Origin: Haplosporangium gracile
Taxonomy: Eukaryota > Mortierellomycota > Mortierellomycetes > Mortierellales > Mortierellaceae
DNA length: 32,366 nucleotides
NCBI GenBank assembly: GCA_015499985.1
Contig: JAAAUF010000359.1
Coordinates: 5,351 to 37,716 of the forward strand
Reading direction: 5' to 3'
Shown: one piece after another, positions 8,411 to 19,900 of the stretch
How the letters are laid out: each line of letters begins with the position of its first letter
Numbering within the stretch: the stretch's first letter is position 1
Made by a program: the position numbers and the translations under genes
The notes under the pieces: model-generated
Seen by the model: only the letters and a program-made list of their open reading frames with translations
Database searches by the model: none
What the model was told of the DNA's origin: nothing

Positions 8411-10888
8411 ATGACGATTCAGGAGACCTCACCCAACCTCCAGGCAGTTCGTCGTGTCTACGAGAACGGACGCAACTCCTCCACGGCGTCAGACATCATT
8501 CATATCATGTGTCACCCAGATCCGGCCTCTGGCAAAGATATCCTCCTCTGGGACGACATCAAGGCTGCTTTCGACGACGTCCTTCATGTCCGGTTCGGAA
8601 CCGTCATGCAGTCTTTCCTTAGGGGACCCGACTTCAAAATGTACTCTGCCCCTATTACTCCATAATACATGTTATTTTATCTCTTTTCAATTTGAACAGT
8701 GCTGATTTTTCCCTAACTCTCCGCCAATTTTCTTCTTTGTACTGGTAGCCTGGACCCTTTTCGTATCGCAGCAGTTCCCAACGTCATCCTGGATGTCGTT
8801 GTCAGAGACCAATTGGTCCGCGATGTAGGGGTAAACTTGCAACAGGAACCATTTATCACATCGCCTTCGCAAGGTCTGCCCGTGGAGTCTTTGCAGCAGA
8901 CGTTGCCGCATGCAACTGACGAAGTCGAAAACATTTCGACCCAAAGTTTGGACTCTAATTCCGTCACACCAACCACAAACACTAGACGAGATCCAGTATA
9001 CGGTCTGGAAAATACAGCCATGGATAACTACACGCATATCGACATGCCAGACGACATCAGAACGCTTACCGTAATAATGATTCGGAGGCGCCATAAGGAA
9101 CAAGCCAATACAAATCACATCAATACCAATAAGATCATCGTCGACACTGCCACTGCTTCCGATCCTAGTGCGTCTGCCGTTGAGCTCGAATGCGGTGCAA
9201 TGGATGTCGACAACAACATCAACAATCCTCCGCAACCATCTCGGGGACCGCATGCGGATCTAAAAGACCAATCCTCCTATTCCAACCACAGTCATCCAAC
9301 CTCGCAGGACCCAATGTCCAAAACACAGCTTCCCCGAGCACCTCAGGAAACTGCCTCCGACACCACCAAAAGTGTCGCAAAGATAATGACACATGTGAGA
9401 TTCGGAGACAAGGATGCGCAATTCGCTCTTGGCAACATGTACAGGGAAGGCAACGGTGTGATCCAGGACTACCACCAAGCGATGACCTGGTACCTTAAAG
9501 CCGCCAAGCAAGGACAAACCGATGCCCAAAACACTGTCGGTACGCTGTATCAATTCGGCCAAGGGGTGCCCCAAGACTATCTACAGGCCGTGTATTGGTT
9601 TCGAAAAGCCGCCAATCAAGGCCACATTGTATCTCAGTACAACATCGGTTGTTTGTATGACGAAGGTCAAGGCGTGTCGCAAGATTATGGTCAAGCGATG
9701 GTCTGGTTTCTCAAGGCTGCTGGACAAGGACACGCCGCTGCCCAGTGCAATATCGGCGGCTATTACGACGAAGGCCAGGGTGTCCAAAGAGATGCGGCAA
9801 AAGCGATGAAGTGGTACCTCAAGGCTGCGAAGCAAGGACGGGCGGATGCTCAGAACTGCATTGGCTTGCTGTATCGGTATGGCGGAGCAATGTCCCAGAA
9901 CTACCCGCAGGCCATGTACTGGTTTCGAGAAGCCGCCAACCAAGGGGACGCGGAAGCACAATTCAACATCGGCAGCATGTACTATTTCGGTGTTGGCATG
10001 CCTAAAGACCATTTCCAAGCGTTGGATTGGTTCATCAAGGCCGCCAACCAAGGATTAGCAGAAGCTCAATTCAATGTTGGATTCATGTACGGGCGCGGCT
10101 ACGGTGTTCCTCAGGACTACTCGAAAGCCATGCACTGGTACCTGATGGCCGCCAACCAAGGACAAGCCGATGCCCAAAACACCGTAGGCAATATGTATGG
10201 GAGCGGTCGAGGAATGTCCCAGGACCATTCACAGGCCATGTACTGGTATCGACAAGCCGCCGACCAAGATCACCCAGAAGCTCAGTACAACATCGGCTGT
10301 TTGTATGGGGAAGGTCGTGGTGTGCCGCAGGATCATGGTCAAGCGATTGTTTGGATGGTCAAGGCTGCTGAACAAGGCATCATGGACGCCCAGAACAAAG
10401 TTGCTTACTATCACGCACAAGGCAAAGTTGTACCGCAAGACTACCACAAAGCGATGGATTGGTACCTCAAGTCTGCCCGCCAAGGACACGCAAACTCTCA
10501 ATACAACATCGGCAGGATGTATCGAGATGATCTTGGTGTGCCTCAAGACTATAGTCAAGCGATGGTCTGGTTCCTCAAAGCTGCTGATCAAGGACTTGCA
10601 GAAGCTCAATGCGATATCGGCTACCTGTACAGCAATGGCTATGGTGTCTCCCAGGACAGATCTCTGGCGATGAAATGGTATCGGAAGGCTGCCGAACAGG
10701 GAATGCAGGTCGCCCAATACAACATTGGTTCTATATACGAGCGAGGCGTGGGTGTAGCAAAAGACAAGGCAATGGCGGTGGAGTGGTACAAGAAGGCTGC
10801 CGATGGAGGAGACACTGATGCGAAGGAAAATATTGTTCGATTGGAGACAGGGCTACGGCGTACAGGGCGGAAAGTAGTTTGGAAGTAG
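8411..10888 (+). CDS. Large Sel1-repeat protein with N-terminal module, 13 repeats
   Basis: Exon 1 is 8411-8640, the intron is 8641-8748 (GTACTC...GGTAG, branch-like CTAAC near 8713) and exon 2 is 8749-10888, giving 789 residues. The module covers residues 30-95: DIIHIMCHPDPASGKDI, LWDDI, FLRGPDFK, then the split codon AT|C, then LDPFRIAAVPNVILDVVV. A Thr/Asn/Ser-rich linker ends with RAPQETASDTTKSVAKIM, closely matched in the gene at 30598-32072. From about residue 296, 13 Sel1 repeats follow without interruption. They show a three-repeat supercycle: units 1, 4 and 7 share W-Y-L-AA-QG..DAQN, and units 2, 5 and 8 share YW(F/Y)R-AA-Q. The last unit is partial and leads into a basic tail. The gene is divergent from the gene at 5728-7342. 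Its likely role is scaffolding; the partner is unknown. Confidence 0.92.
8641..8748 (+). other. Intron in module of the 8411-10888 Sel1 gene
   Basis: This is a 108-base intron with donor GTACTC, a branch-like CTAAC about 33 bases before the acceptor, and acceptor GGTAG. It is phase 2 and splits an Ile codon (AT|C) at the position conserved across the family. Confidence 0.85.
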
Positions 10889-11962
10889 TTGCCTGGTTTT
10901 TTTGTTTTTTTTTTTATTCAAGCAATGAACTTTAAAAACCAACAACAGAATTTCGTGACATAGATGAAGCGATCAAGAACAACTAGTGAGGGGGGGAGAC
11001 AATAGTAACAACAGTACCAGGTTTGCCCTTTATTTAACTAATGTTTTGCCCTAAACCATTCATTTATTTGCCATCGAATCTCTGTTTGCTACTCTTTCGC
11101 ACCTTCTCGATCATGGCGATGTATTTATGCGCAACTGACTCTTATCAGATCCGGACTCTTAATTTTTTTTCTAATATTCAACAGCAAGTGCCCATGTCAA
11201 CAAGTCCTAACATGTACCTTCTCTCCTCTCTCACTGCCTCTTCTACAGTTTATCGGATGTCTTCTTCTGGCCTTCCCACATCCATGAAACATAATTGCAG
11301 GTCTACAGACGTGAGTTATGGTGTCATTTAGATCTCATTTTTTGGGATGCTTATGAGGGTTAGTGGGGTGAAGTTACACACAACAAAGGGCATGAATGAA
11401 TACAAGCAATGTAGCGGGTAATGAACAAAAAAAATGGTCCAATCGGATTTTGAACGGTGACCACCGGGGAAGGGGAGGAAGTGGGGACGAAGGTAAAGTA
11501 TAAGCCCATCGTCTCTTTTTTGTCGGCCCGATCAGAAAAAAAGACGAGTGCAACATCGTACGGCAAGACCGATCTCAGAGTGCGACGAGTAAGTTTAAGA
11601 AGAGAGGAAAGGAAGGAAGGAGGGAGAATAAGGGACCGGGGTATGAGAGGGACGATCTACGCGTCGAGCTCTCGTCGGATTGGTTCTTTCCTTCTTCTCC
11701 TCTCGTGGTGTCAAAATCTGTGTATGTGTTGATCAATTGCATTTTAAGATGTGTCCGTGGAGAGAAAAAAAAATGGGTTAGTCATAGTGTTTTTTTTTTT
11801 TTTACTTTGGGTTGCATGGAAAAATCATATGAAAAAAACCAACAAAATGGTGTGCATTTTTCTTCTTCCTGCAAGGCTCACTTTATTTTTGTCTAACGGT
11901 CTCCCTTGTTGTTCACCCCGCATTCTTCCACTTTAGGAAGGCACCCCGCCCTTTCTTTTGTG

Positions 11963-11993
11963 GAGAGAGAGAGAGAGAGAGAGCGAGAGAGAA
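11963..11993. repeat. GA microsatellite
   Basis: A (GA)n tract with a single C interruption lies in intergenic DNA. Confidence 0.9.
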
Positions 11994-12787
11994 GGAAGGA
12001 GAATTAGAAAGGATGCTGTTGTTGAGTTGAGTCAAGGGTCATGATTCATTACAGAAATTATAAAAAGAAGACACCGTCGACGTACGATTCATTGCAAATG
12101 ACAGTCTCCATCACACGTGAAGGCACGCAAGGGAACCCATTCGCTCATCATCACCTTCAAGGAAAAAGGAATAAGAAGGTGAAAAGTGTCATGGACGTGA
12201 TCAAGAATTCAGGGAAGGTAGAGAACGATGAGAAATAGAAAGAGGCGAAAAGGTAGGAGGGATGCCAGGCTTGGTATCTTTCTTGGAAATCTACAACTCG
12301 TCATTTGAAGGGTCACGAAGGCAGGAATGAGCCACCAAGACCCCATCTTCTTTCACCTGACATGAATGTTTCTATTTGTCACGTCTAAGCGAGAGACACT
12401 CTTTGTCTTGTCCTGGTATGCTACAGACAGATCAGCCAATTAGAAAGAGATGGTCGAGATAAGCGTCAAGAAGGAGAAGGAGGGAGGGGAGAAGGAAGGA
12501 GAAGGAGACACACCACTCCCTGATGGTAATGGGCAACAATTCGATGACTATCCGATTGGCATTGTACGCAGAGGAACCCGGCGCCTTGGCTTTGCTGGAC
12601 CCGACCTATCCTAGAATGAGTGTCTTCTTTATTCTTACCTGACATTAGATAAATCGCGCTAACGAAAATCAGGATTAACCACAATTACAACATTACGGAT
12701 TCATGACAAAGAAGAACGAAAAAGAAGAGGGAAAACGCCAAGAGAAGAGGAAGTGATACATGTACGCGGTGTGATACTCAGTACAAA

Positions 12788-12817
12788 GTGGGTGAGCAAA
12801 CAGGTGGGTGAGCAAAC
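12788..12817. repeat. 14-base tandem direct repeat
   Basis: GTGGGTGAGCAAAC occurs twice with two bases between the copies. A third, diverged copy (GCGGGTTGAGTGAG) follows directly. Confidence 0.85.
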
Positions 12818-13011
12818 GGGCGGGTTGAGTGAGGGAATTGTGACCCATTTGAGCTATGATGAGTATCGAAGATGAGTGTGCAAGAATAGGATGTGTCGAT
12901 TTTTCTTCCCTCTTCTTCTGGTTCGGTGCATTTCTCAGGTGAAATCGAACCGCCCGTTTCATGAGTTTAGGACTTGTTTATTCGTTTCTTTTCATTTTTC
13001 ATGCCCATGTG

Positions 13012-13031
13012 CACACACACACACACACACA
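13012..13031. repeat. CA microsatellite
   Basis: An uninterrupted (CA)n tract lies about 250 bases upstream of the start codon at 13282. Confidence 0.9.
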
Positions 13032-13281
13032 AAGCAAGCAAACGAACACAAGCACACGCTCTTCATTTCTTGAATAAAAAGAAGACTCGATCACCTCACC
13101 CTTCTCTTTCTTTTTTCTCTCTCCTTTCTATTCTTCATTCTTCAATCCCAACAATTCTACTCGCACTCACAGCGCACAACCAACAACCAACAACCAACAA
13201 CCCAATAACTCACCAACCCCAACAACCTTAACAACTTCACACATCACCAAACACCACCAAACAACACACATACAGACAAAG

Positions 13282-14295
13282 ATGGCTTCGTCAATCCGCG
13301 CGATTTCAATGTCACTCCCCCGCGTCTCAATGGCTCGCATCCCCCTCGTGGCATTCACAAACACCCACGTCGTCCCCAGCATCACCAGCCAGACCCATGC
13401 CCACGCTCACGCCAACAGCGCCCACCCTTCCGCCTACTCCTCCATGCCTCCTCGTTCCAACAAATACACAAACGCAGCTGACAAGTTAGAACAATCTGCC
13501 AATAACATTAACAAGTCGACCAAGGACTATCTTCGTGAGGTAAAGCAATACGACAGTGAAGAAGATGAAGTCCTTATGGAGGTTGGACTTGCCATGAGTA
13601 GCAACAGCATCAAGAACGCCAACAACAAGGCTGGAAACCAGCACACGGCAAATCAAAGCGGAGGCAGGAAAGCACATGAGAGGCAGAGTGGGGGCACATT
13701 TGAGGAGACGTTGAGTTCGGATATCCAGGCGGATGTGAGGCATCCTGCGGGCAAGGGATTCCACCATGCCGACCAGCATCATCAGCAAGAGTTGGTTTCC
13801 AGCCTCTGCGAAGAGCTGAAGGTAATTGGATCACTTTCCTGTAGTTTTCCATACCTCTTTCTCCCTTCTTCTGCAAGTAGTTTTGCTTGTGGGGTTGTGT
13901 GTCCAGCTGAGCGCCCGTTTTGCTATGTGCAAAGTCAAGTTTGGCAACCGCTCCGTCCTTGAGGGATACGAGAAAAAAGAGACCAAGACAGAGGACGAAG
14001 CAAAGATGAACAAGAAAATACTGGACAGTTACTCCCCTCTTTCGCCTCCTTTCCCTATCCCTTATGCACATCCAACTAACCCTCCTCTTCTCACTTTTTT
14101 TCGTTCTTCCTCGTTCTCGCGAAATAGGGACAACCCTCTGCATCATCGTCAAATCGGTTGAGCCAGCATGCGTCGGATGCGATCCGGATGGTTGAATCGC
14201 ACAACATTTTGAAGCACGACAAGTCTCCCGTCCACGATGTTCGTGAGGAGGATCCTAGTGAGAAAGCAGCTACCCGCTACCAGAAGCGCCACTAA
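13282..14295 (+). CDS. Unrecognised protein with possible mitochondrial presequence
   Basis: Exon 1 is 13282-13821, the intron is 13822-14127 (GTAATT...AAATAG) and exon 2 is 14128-14295, giving 235 residues. The splice is supported because exon 2 is open in the joined frame from GQPSASSS to RYQKRH and ends at TAA. I do not recognise the family. The first 65 residues carry several Arg and no acidic residue (SSIRAISMSLPRVSMARIPL), which fits a mitochondrial targeting sequence. A His/Ala stretch (THAHAHANSAH) follows. Residues 66-105 form a charged, probably helical segment (DKLEQSANNINKST, REVKQYDSEEDEVL). The C-terminal part is hydrophilic. A CAAC-rich leader precedes the ATG. No membrane segment is seen. 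Exon 2 is short, so an alternative end by intron retention is possible. Confidence 0.75.
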
Positions 14296-14837
14296 GGGCC
14301 TTCTTCCTCTTTGATCTTCTCCCTTTTCATTCAGCTCCTCTGTATATAGCCAACTTCTCCCCAAGAATGACGGACCCTTTTGATAACCCTTCACCAGATT
14401 AGTTAGTTCAACTGCCAACAATGGTTGTCTCTCTTTCTCTCTCTCTTTCTTTCTCTCATTTTCCACTATGACATGTGTGTGTGTTCGTTCATTTTTAGTG
14501 TTGTACGAATGCGAACGAGTGCATGATCGTAAGGGAGCAGTCACCGTAAGACCATTTATGGACACAAAAGTCTCCGTTGTTCAGACAAAGAGAGAGAGAA
14601 CGAAGGCAAATGGGGTTCATTCATCCCTTTGCTCTTTTATTCTTTTTCTTATCTTTTTTTTTTTTCTCCTCGTCTTTTCTCTCTTTTGACAAACAAAAAA
14701 CAACGCATATAGCATTCGTACTTGCATTCATACAACCCTTATCACAACCAAGTATATCGCCAGTGCCACTAACAACACGAAACGACAACTCACCACCAAC
14801 CTTCCCGCCCACCAATACCACTCCAAGCACACAAGCC

Positions 14838-15403
14838 ATGTCAGGCTACTCAAACGAAAAGACATTCCAGGGAGGCCAACCAGGCTACCCACAGCAATCC
14901 CCCTACCCTCAACAAGCATACGGTCAACCTTCTCAACAACAATACTTCATTCAACCACCAGCATCAGCAGTCGGAGGGTCGTCGTATCCAGGAGCCGTCC
15001 CAGGCCCACCCACGGAGTTCGTGGACCCGACCGTCCCCCGACCCAACGACATCTTACCCCTCCACCCCGCCATCATCCATCAGCGCCAGATTGCTGCGTC
15101 TCTCCCTCCTTGTCCGAAGGGTGGATATCATGAACTGCGGTCCCATCAGTACGTATTTTTTCTTGGTCATTGTTGTTGAAAGTGGTGGTTGTGTATACGT
15201 CTGTAAGTGTTCTGTTTGAGTAACTAACTCCCTTCTTTGTTGCTGTGTGTGTCTGTCTGTCTGATAATAGTGCATTGGGTATGAACGCGGGCACGTTCAT
15301 GTCGATTATCTGTTTCCCGCTGGTCTGCTGCTGTGTCCGCCAAGAGACCGTGTGTATCAAGTGTCAAGAAAAGTTCAACATTGCGCTCCCCGGCATCAAC
15401 TAA
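14838..15403 (+). CDS. Small Pro/Gln-rich protein with BRI3/LITAF-like tail
   Basis: Exon 1 is 14838-15148, the intron is 15149-15270 (GTACGT...AATAG) and exon 2 is 15271-15403, giving 147 residues. Residues 1-65 are rich in Pro, Gln, Tyr and Gly (QPGYPQQSPYPQQAYGQP), as in the tails of LITAF and BRI3 proteins. The C-terminal half reads CPKGGYHELRSHH, then a hydrophobic segment (MSIICFPLVCCCV), then CIKCQEKFN. This layout (Cys-Pro start, hydrophobic FP-CC core, C-x2-C end) resembles brain protein I3 and LITAF-domain proteins, which bind zinc and sit on late endosomal or lysosomal membranes. The first CxxC of those proteins is reduced to one Cys, so the assignment is tentative. An in-frame ATG at 14610 would add 76 residues with a low-complexity hydrophobic run; ATG 14838 is preferred because the upstream part looks like leader sequence. 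Confidence 0.75.
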
Positions 15404-16903
15404 GAACAACGTATTGCTTACTTGTTCTTCCTATGGCCTTTTGCTTTTGCTTTTGCTCAGTGCAGTAGCTTACAAAAAGTGAATCAGGATGAATTATTAT
15501 TTTTTTTTTTCGGGATCCATTATTCGTTTTTTTGTGAATTCAAAATTGTCTTGATGAACATTCACACTTTTTTTTTTGTTTTTGCAAAGAGCGTAGTAGA
15601 CCCAATATATACGACATATTCCTTGTACAGCGGTTTTTTTTTTTTCCTTCGTTTCTTTTTTCGTCACTTTTATTCATAGTACTCTTTCGCCACCACTTTC
15701 TAATAATAAAAAAACCACTAAGTCCGCGAACCTGCACTGACGATGTGTGAAAGAATCCTGGTAACAATCCCTTTCCTGACACAAAAAAGTATTCTCGATA
15801 ATCCTGGAAAAAAAAAATATGAAAATGGACCCTAAAAAAAAGTTGACTGGATCGGGGACAAAAGAGCAAAACACAAACAGGTTAGCATTAGTTGTTTTCC
15901 AGATCGACAGATATGACAGATCGGATAGAGACATTCCTTTCAATGCATGAAGCAAAAAAAAGTAAATAGGAAGAAGTTTTTTTTTCAGAACCAAAAGGGT
16001 TCCTCAGGGCACTAGCATTCAATGCTGGTGCGTAGGAAGAACGAAAGTATATTGTGTTGTTCATCAGAAAAAAAATGGGAGGGATAAGAAGGGAGGGAAG
16101 ACGGAGGAGGGGGATGTTGAAAGAGAGTTAGAGATGTTGTACATACCAATTAGACCCAGATTACGCGTATCGTGAATGACGAGGAGTGAATGAGAGTAAA
16201 GAAGGTGGAGGTGGAGGAAAAGGATAAAGATGGAAAGAAAAGTGAAGAGAAAGAAGAGAGAAGTGTGAAAAATTTTAAGCGGATCGTGCCTTTTCTCTTT
16301 GTTGTTTGAAAAAAAGATCAGAAAAGGAAGGAAAATCCGTGAAAAGACAAGAATTACGTCAATAATCTCTTCTGTGATGTCAAGAACACCGGAATTTCAA
16401 GAAATTGTCGTCGGTTGAACGCAACTCTCGATTTACAAATCAAAGAAAAAAATTCTAAAAGTCACGCCGCAGAATGCCATCGTGTGCCCTTGCTGCCACG
16501 CGATGAATTAAACTCCATTGTTACTTTTCCCCTTTCAATTCGGCGTTCGCTCTCCGGGGTGTGAAGCGGAAACTGAAAAAAAAATACATGAAGGCAAGTC
16601 GAATGTAAGATTCACCTTGATAAGTGAAAGTGAATAAGGAAAGAAAAAAAAAAGTGGGTGAATTCATCTTCACACCTGGAACACCTTTATACCCATGGAG
16701 ACATCATTTCAGTCCAACACGCTTTCGTCTCTAGTTCATCCCTAGATTCATAGATTTATAAGGCCCTCATGGCATTCTGTTTGTTCCTCCTTACTCACTT
16801 ATCTTGCCTTTCTGCAATCTTTGTCCTCTCCCCCAGATGATCGACAAGGGTTTGTCAAGTGCTAAAAACAAAAGAGCAAGCGAGCGGACATTTGGATGCC
16901 CAC

Positions 16904-16987
16904 AAAAAAAAAAAAAAAAAAAAAAAGAGCCCAACAAAAAAAAAAAAAATGAGAATTTCAAAAGAAAAAAAAAAAAAAGAAAAAAAA
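16904..16987. repeat. Cluster of long A homopolymers
   Basis: Runs of A23 (16904-16926), A14 (16936-16949) and A14 (16965-16978) lie close together, broken only by short G- or C-containing spacers. No retroelement body or target-site duplication is visible next to them. Confidence 0.9.
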
Positions 16988-19900
16988 GAGAGTTCAATGG
17001 CCGACAGTCTAAAAGAGGTGGTTGAAGAAGAAATAGCCAACTCCTCAAATGGGGGTAGACAAGCGGGGGAGACGGAAAAAGGATGGGAGGGACACAAGAG
17101 CGCCGAAAGAAGGATATGGGGAGGAGAAAGGCACGAAAGGGTTCTGAATGCCCCTACTTAATTCCTGATCTTTTGTATCTTTTCCTTACCTCCTCATCTT
17201 CATACTCATCCGAACAGCTCTTAGCGATACTTTGGAGATGTTTCTGAGTGGTTTAATGTAGCAAGGAAAGGGGATCCGGAGTAGCAAGTCGATATTCAAG
17301 GCAATCCGGATCTGGAGCATAAGAAAAAAGGATAGGCACACCGTTTGCGTGCTTACGAACAAGTTAGAGTTGAGAACATGAGGAGAAACAGGGACGACAT
17401 GCCCGATGGAGAGCTCTATGGCGAAAAGTGGGTGCTTAGACTGATTGAAAAAAATGTGCCATGGATAAGATGATTAAGAATGCTATGTGTGTCTCCTTTA
17501 TGCATCGAGCCCTTCCAATAAGAACAACCTTGCATTGGCTATTCTTATGTCAATCAATCCTCTGAAGAATTCTATCTCTTTTTTGCGAGAAAGAAAGAGT
17601 ATGTTTAGAGTTTTGATATGTTAGATAATACGGTTGGGAAAGGGTCTTGCCTTCGTTCCCTCCAATTCCCACACTTTTTTTTTCGTTTTGCACAAGGTAA
17701 GCATCTCCCAGCTGGGGAGGGAATGAAGGGGTCTGGAGCCCCCCTTCCTCCTTCCCCTTGCTTTTTCCACGTTCAAAATGCAATTTGCTTTTAGTTTCAA
17801 TTAGTTAGTGTCGTACAATCAATCATACGAAAAGCAAGTGCAACCTCAGGCGACACTTTAGTACTCCTCTTGTAGTGCCATGTCGTGTCGTGTGCGGTTG
17901 GATTAGATTGGTTCTTTTGTTTGTGCTCCAGGGGTTATTTAGGGATCAGGGTCGCGCGACTGGTTCGCGTTGTTTGTGTTTGATTTGTGTTTGATTGTTT
18001 GTTGGTAAGTAATGTATACGTTGGCTGATAACGGCTTTCTCAGGACCGTCTTCTCGCTTTTCTGGCTGAACATGAGAGCAAGAACAGAGAAAGAACAGAA
18101 AAAGTGAAAGGGGGAAGGGGAAGAGAGAGAGCTCACATACATCCGGCGACATAACATCACACAACATACCTTATGCATACATGCATTTGCACTTTTCTCG
18201 TTCGATTATGTGAAAGTAAGAATCTGGAGTCGAGAGGGACAGTCAGCCAGACAGACAGATATACACACGGGATTTAATATCTATCTTTCCCTCGCACCCG
18301 CTTGGATGCTTCTAGCAAAGTGTGTATGCTCGTCTTACAGTCGTCTGGCTGCAGCAGTAGCAAGGGCGCTATTTTATGGTTGATTGCATGCTCATTAGAC
18401 CCACTGAACCCTTTGGTGTTTCTGTGATAACTAGTTGCATATATGTACTGCATGCCTGTTTGTTTGCTTGTGCGCCCAGAGAGCGCAATGTATTTTATTT
18501 TTTTTATTCGATGGCTCAGAGCAATCAATTGTCTACTCGAACTCGGGGTTCGGATTTTTTATGTCCTTCTCCTTCGTCCCTTGTCCTCTCTTAACCCAAC
18601 AACGTGAAAAATGGAGACTCATAAGGCAAGTATGCCCCGACGCACTAATTGTTCATCAGGTTGCGAGGGCCAATTGCAGGAAGTGAACAAAGAAGACTGA
18701 CTTCCTTTCTCTCTTTATTTTTGTCTGTCCGTTTGAAGGAGAATGAATGAACGAGAAAAGAAAAAGGTGAAGATAGGATCTGTGCCTCCCTCCTGGTAGC
18801 CCTGCTTCGCTATCTCTCCTTCTCTACACTTCGAACGTATCTCTCTCCTAGTGGACAATGAAGTGAACCATTTCCTTCCCGCCCTTCTCTCTAACAAATT
18901 GTAATCGACCAACCAATTTGTGGCGGTCAATCAATTCGTCCACTCCGTTCCTCATCTTCCCTTGTTGACCCCTCGTTTTTTGTTGTGCTCCTCTGAGAGC
19001 AAAGAGCGAGCAGAAACCTAGTGTTCTTTATCTCCCTTCCTCTTCTTTACACGTCGTCGCGCCAGGGAGGAGGCTCTACTGGATAAAAATCAAAAAAAAA
19101 AAAAAGTCCGTGAGCTCTCGTTTATCGGTCTCCTTCTCGGTGGAATAATCGGGCACTGTATATAGTTCTGGCATGGGTGTGATCACCAGCCTTTCTCTTC
19201 TTTCTTTGCCCATGTTGAACCACTCTTTCACTTGATCTACCTAATCCTTCTCTCATTGCCCTTTCTCTCCTTTCTTCCACTTTAGTTAGTATCGCTTAGT
19301 GTGTGGATAAATAGTCTAAAATGCATTAAAAAAATTGAAATCTGTGGACTCGGACAACATTGTTAGCAGAAGGAAGATCGAGAATGGTGTTTCGTGAGAG
19401 CGAAAAGGGTCTTGCATAGATCTGTTGTTGTTTGCAAAAAAAAAAAAAATCAGGCGAGGTATGGGATGAAGGCCACGGTCCTTTTCGTCTGTTCTTTCCT
19501 TTGTGTCCAGTTCTCTTCGTTCAGGGGCAAGGAAGCGCTAAGGGGACAAACCCAACACGCGGAAGGACGAAGGCGCTCTCTTGTAAAAGGGAAGAGAAGC
19601 AGGTGAAGAGCGAGAAGGGAGGGTTGAAATGGGATGGAGATGTGCAGATGAGAGCGCTTGTGTGACAAACAATTTCCCGTTGTCCCCTCTCCCCTTGCTG
19701 TTTCCTCACTCGACTCGACACGAATCCATGCTCGCCGCGTCTGGGTCTTTTTTCTTCTTCTTCGGCGTTTGCTCACGGTCTTTTTCGTCTGTCCCATTCA
19801 TGTTTACAAACAAACAATCAAAATGCAGGAAGAAGAGATCGAACTTTGTTCTTTGGGGGAGGCGATGGGAGGAATAAAGGGGGCGTGTATCGATGGATTG

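Larger units (their letters stand above)
10889..13281. other. Intergenic region, no gene seen
   Basis: These 2.4 kb hold no open frame with recognisable content or convincing coding bias. They contain a T-rich run at 11791-11803, a GA microsatellite at 11963-11993, a 14-base direct repeat (12788-12801 and 12804-12817), a CA microsatellite near 13012-13031 and CAACAAC repeats at about 13177-13203. The last part is probably the leader and promoter of the gene that starts at 13282. Confidence 0.6.

Noticed and set aside
11041..11331. Open frame of 96 codons on the plus strand
   Set aside because: It has no recognisable motif, low-complexity neighbours and no plausible exon partner. It is of the length expected by chance.
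14610..14837. In-frame upstream start for the BRI3-like gene
   Set aside because: The added 76 residues come from poly-T and CA-rich leader-like DNA with no domain, while the ATG at 14838 follows a typical CA-rich leader (ACAAGCC before ATG).
16904..16987. Poly-A cluster as the tail of a retroelement
   Set aside because: No reverse transcriptase, promoter boxes or target-site duplication is visible next to it.
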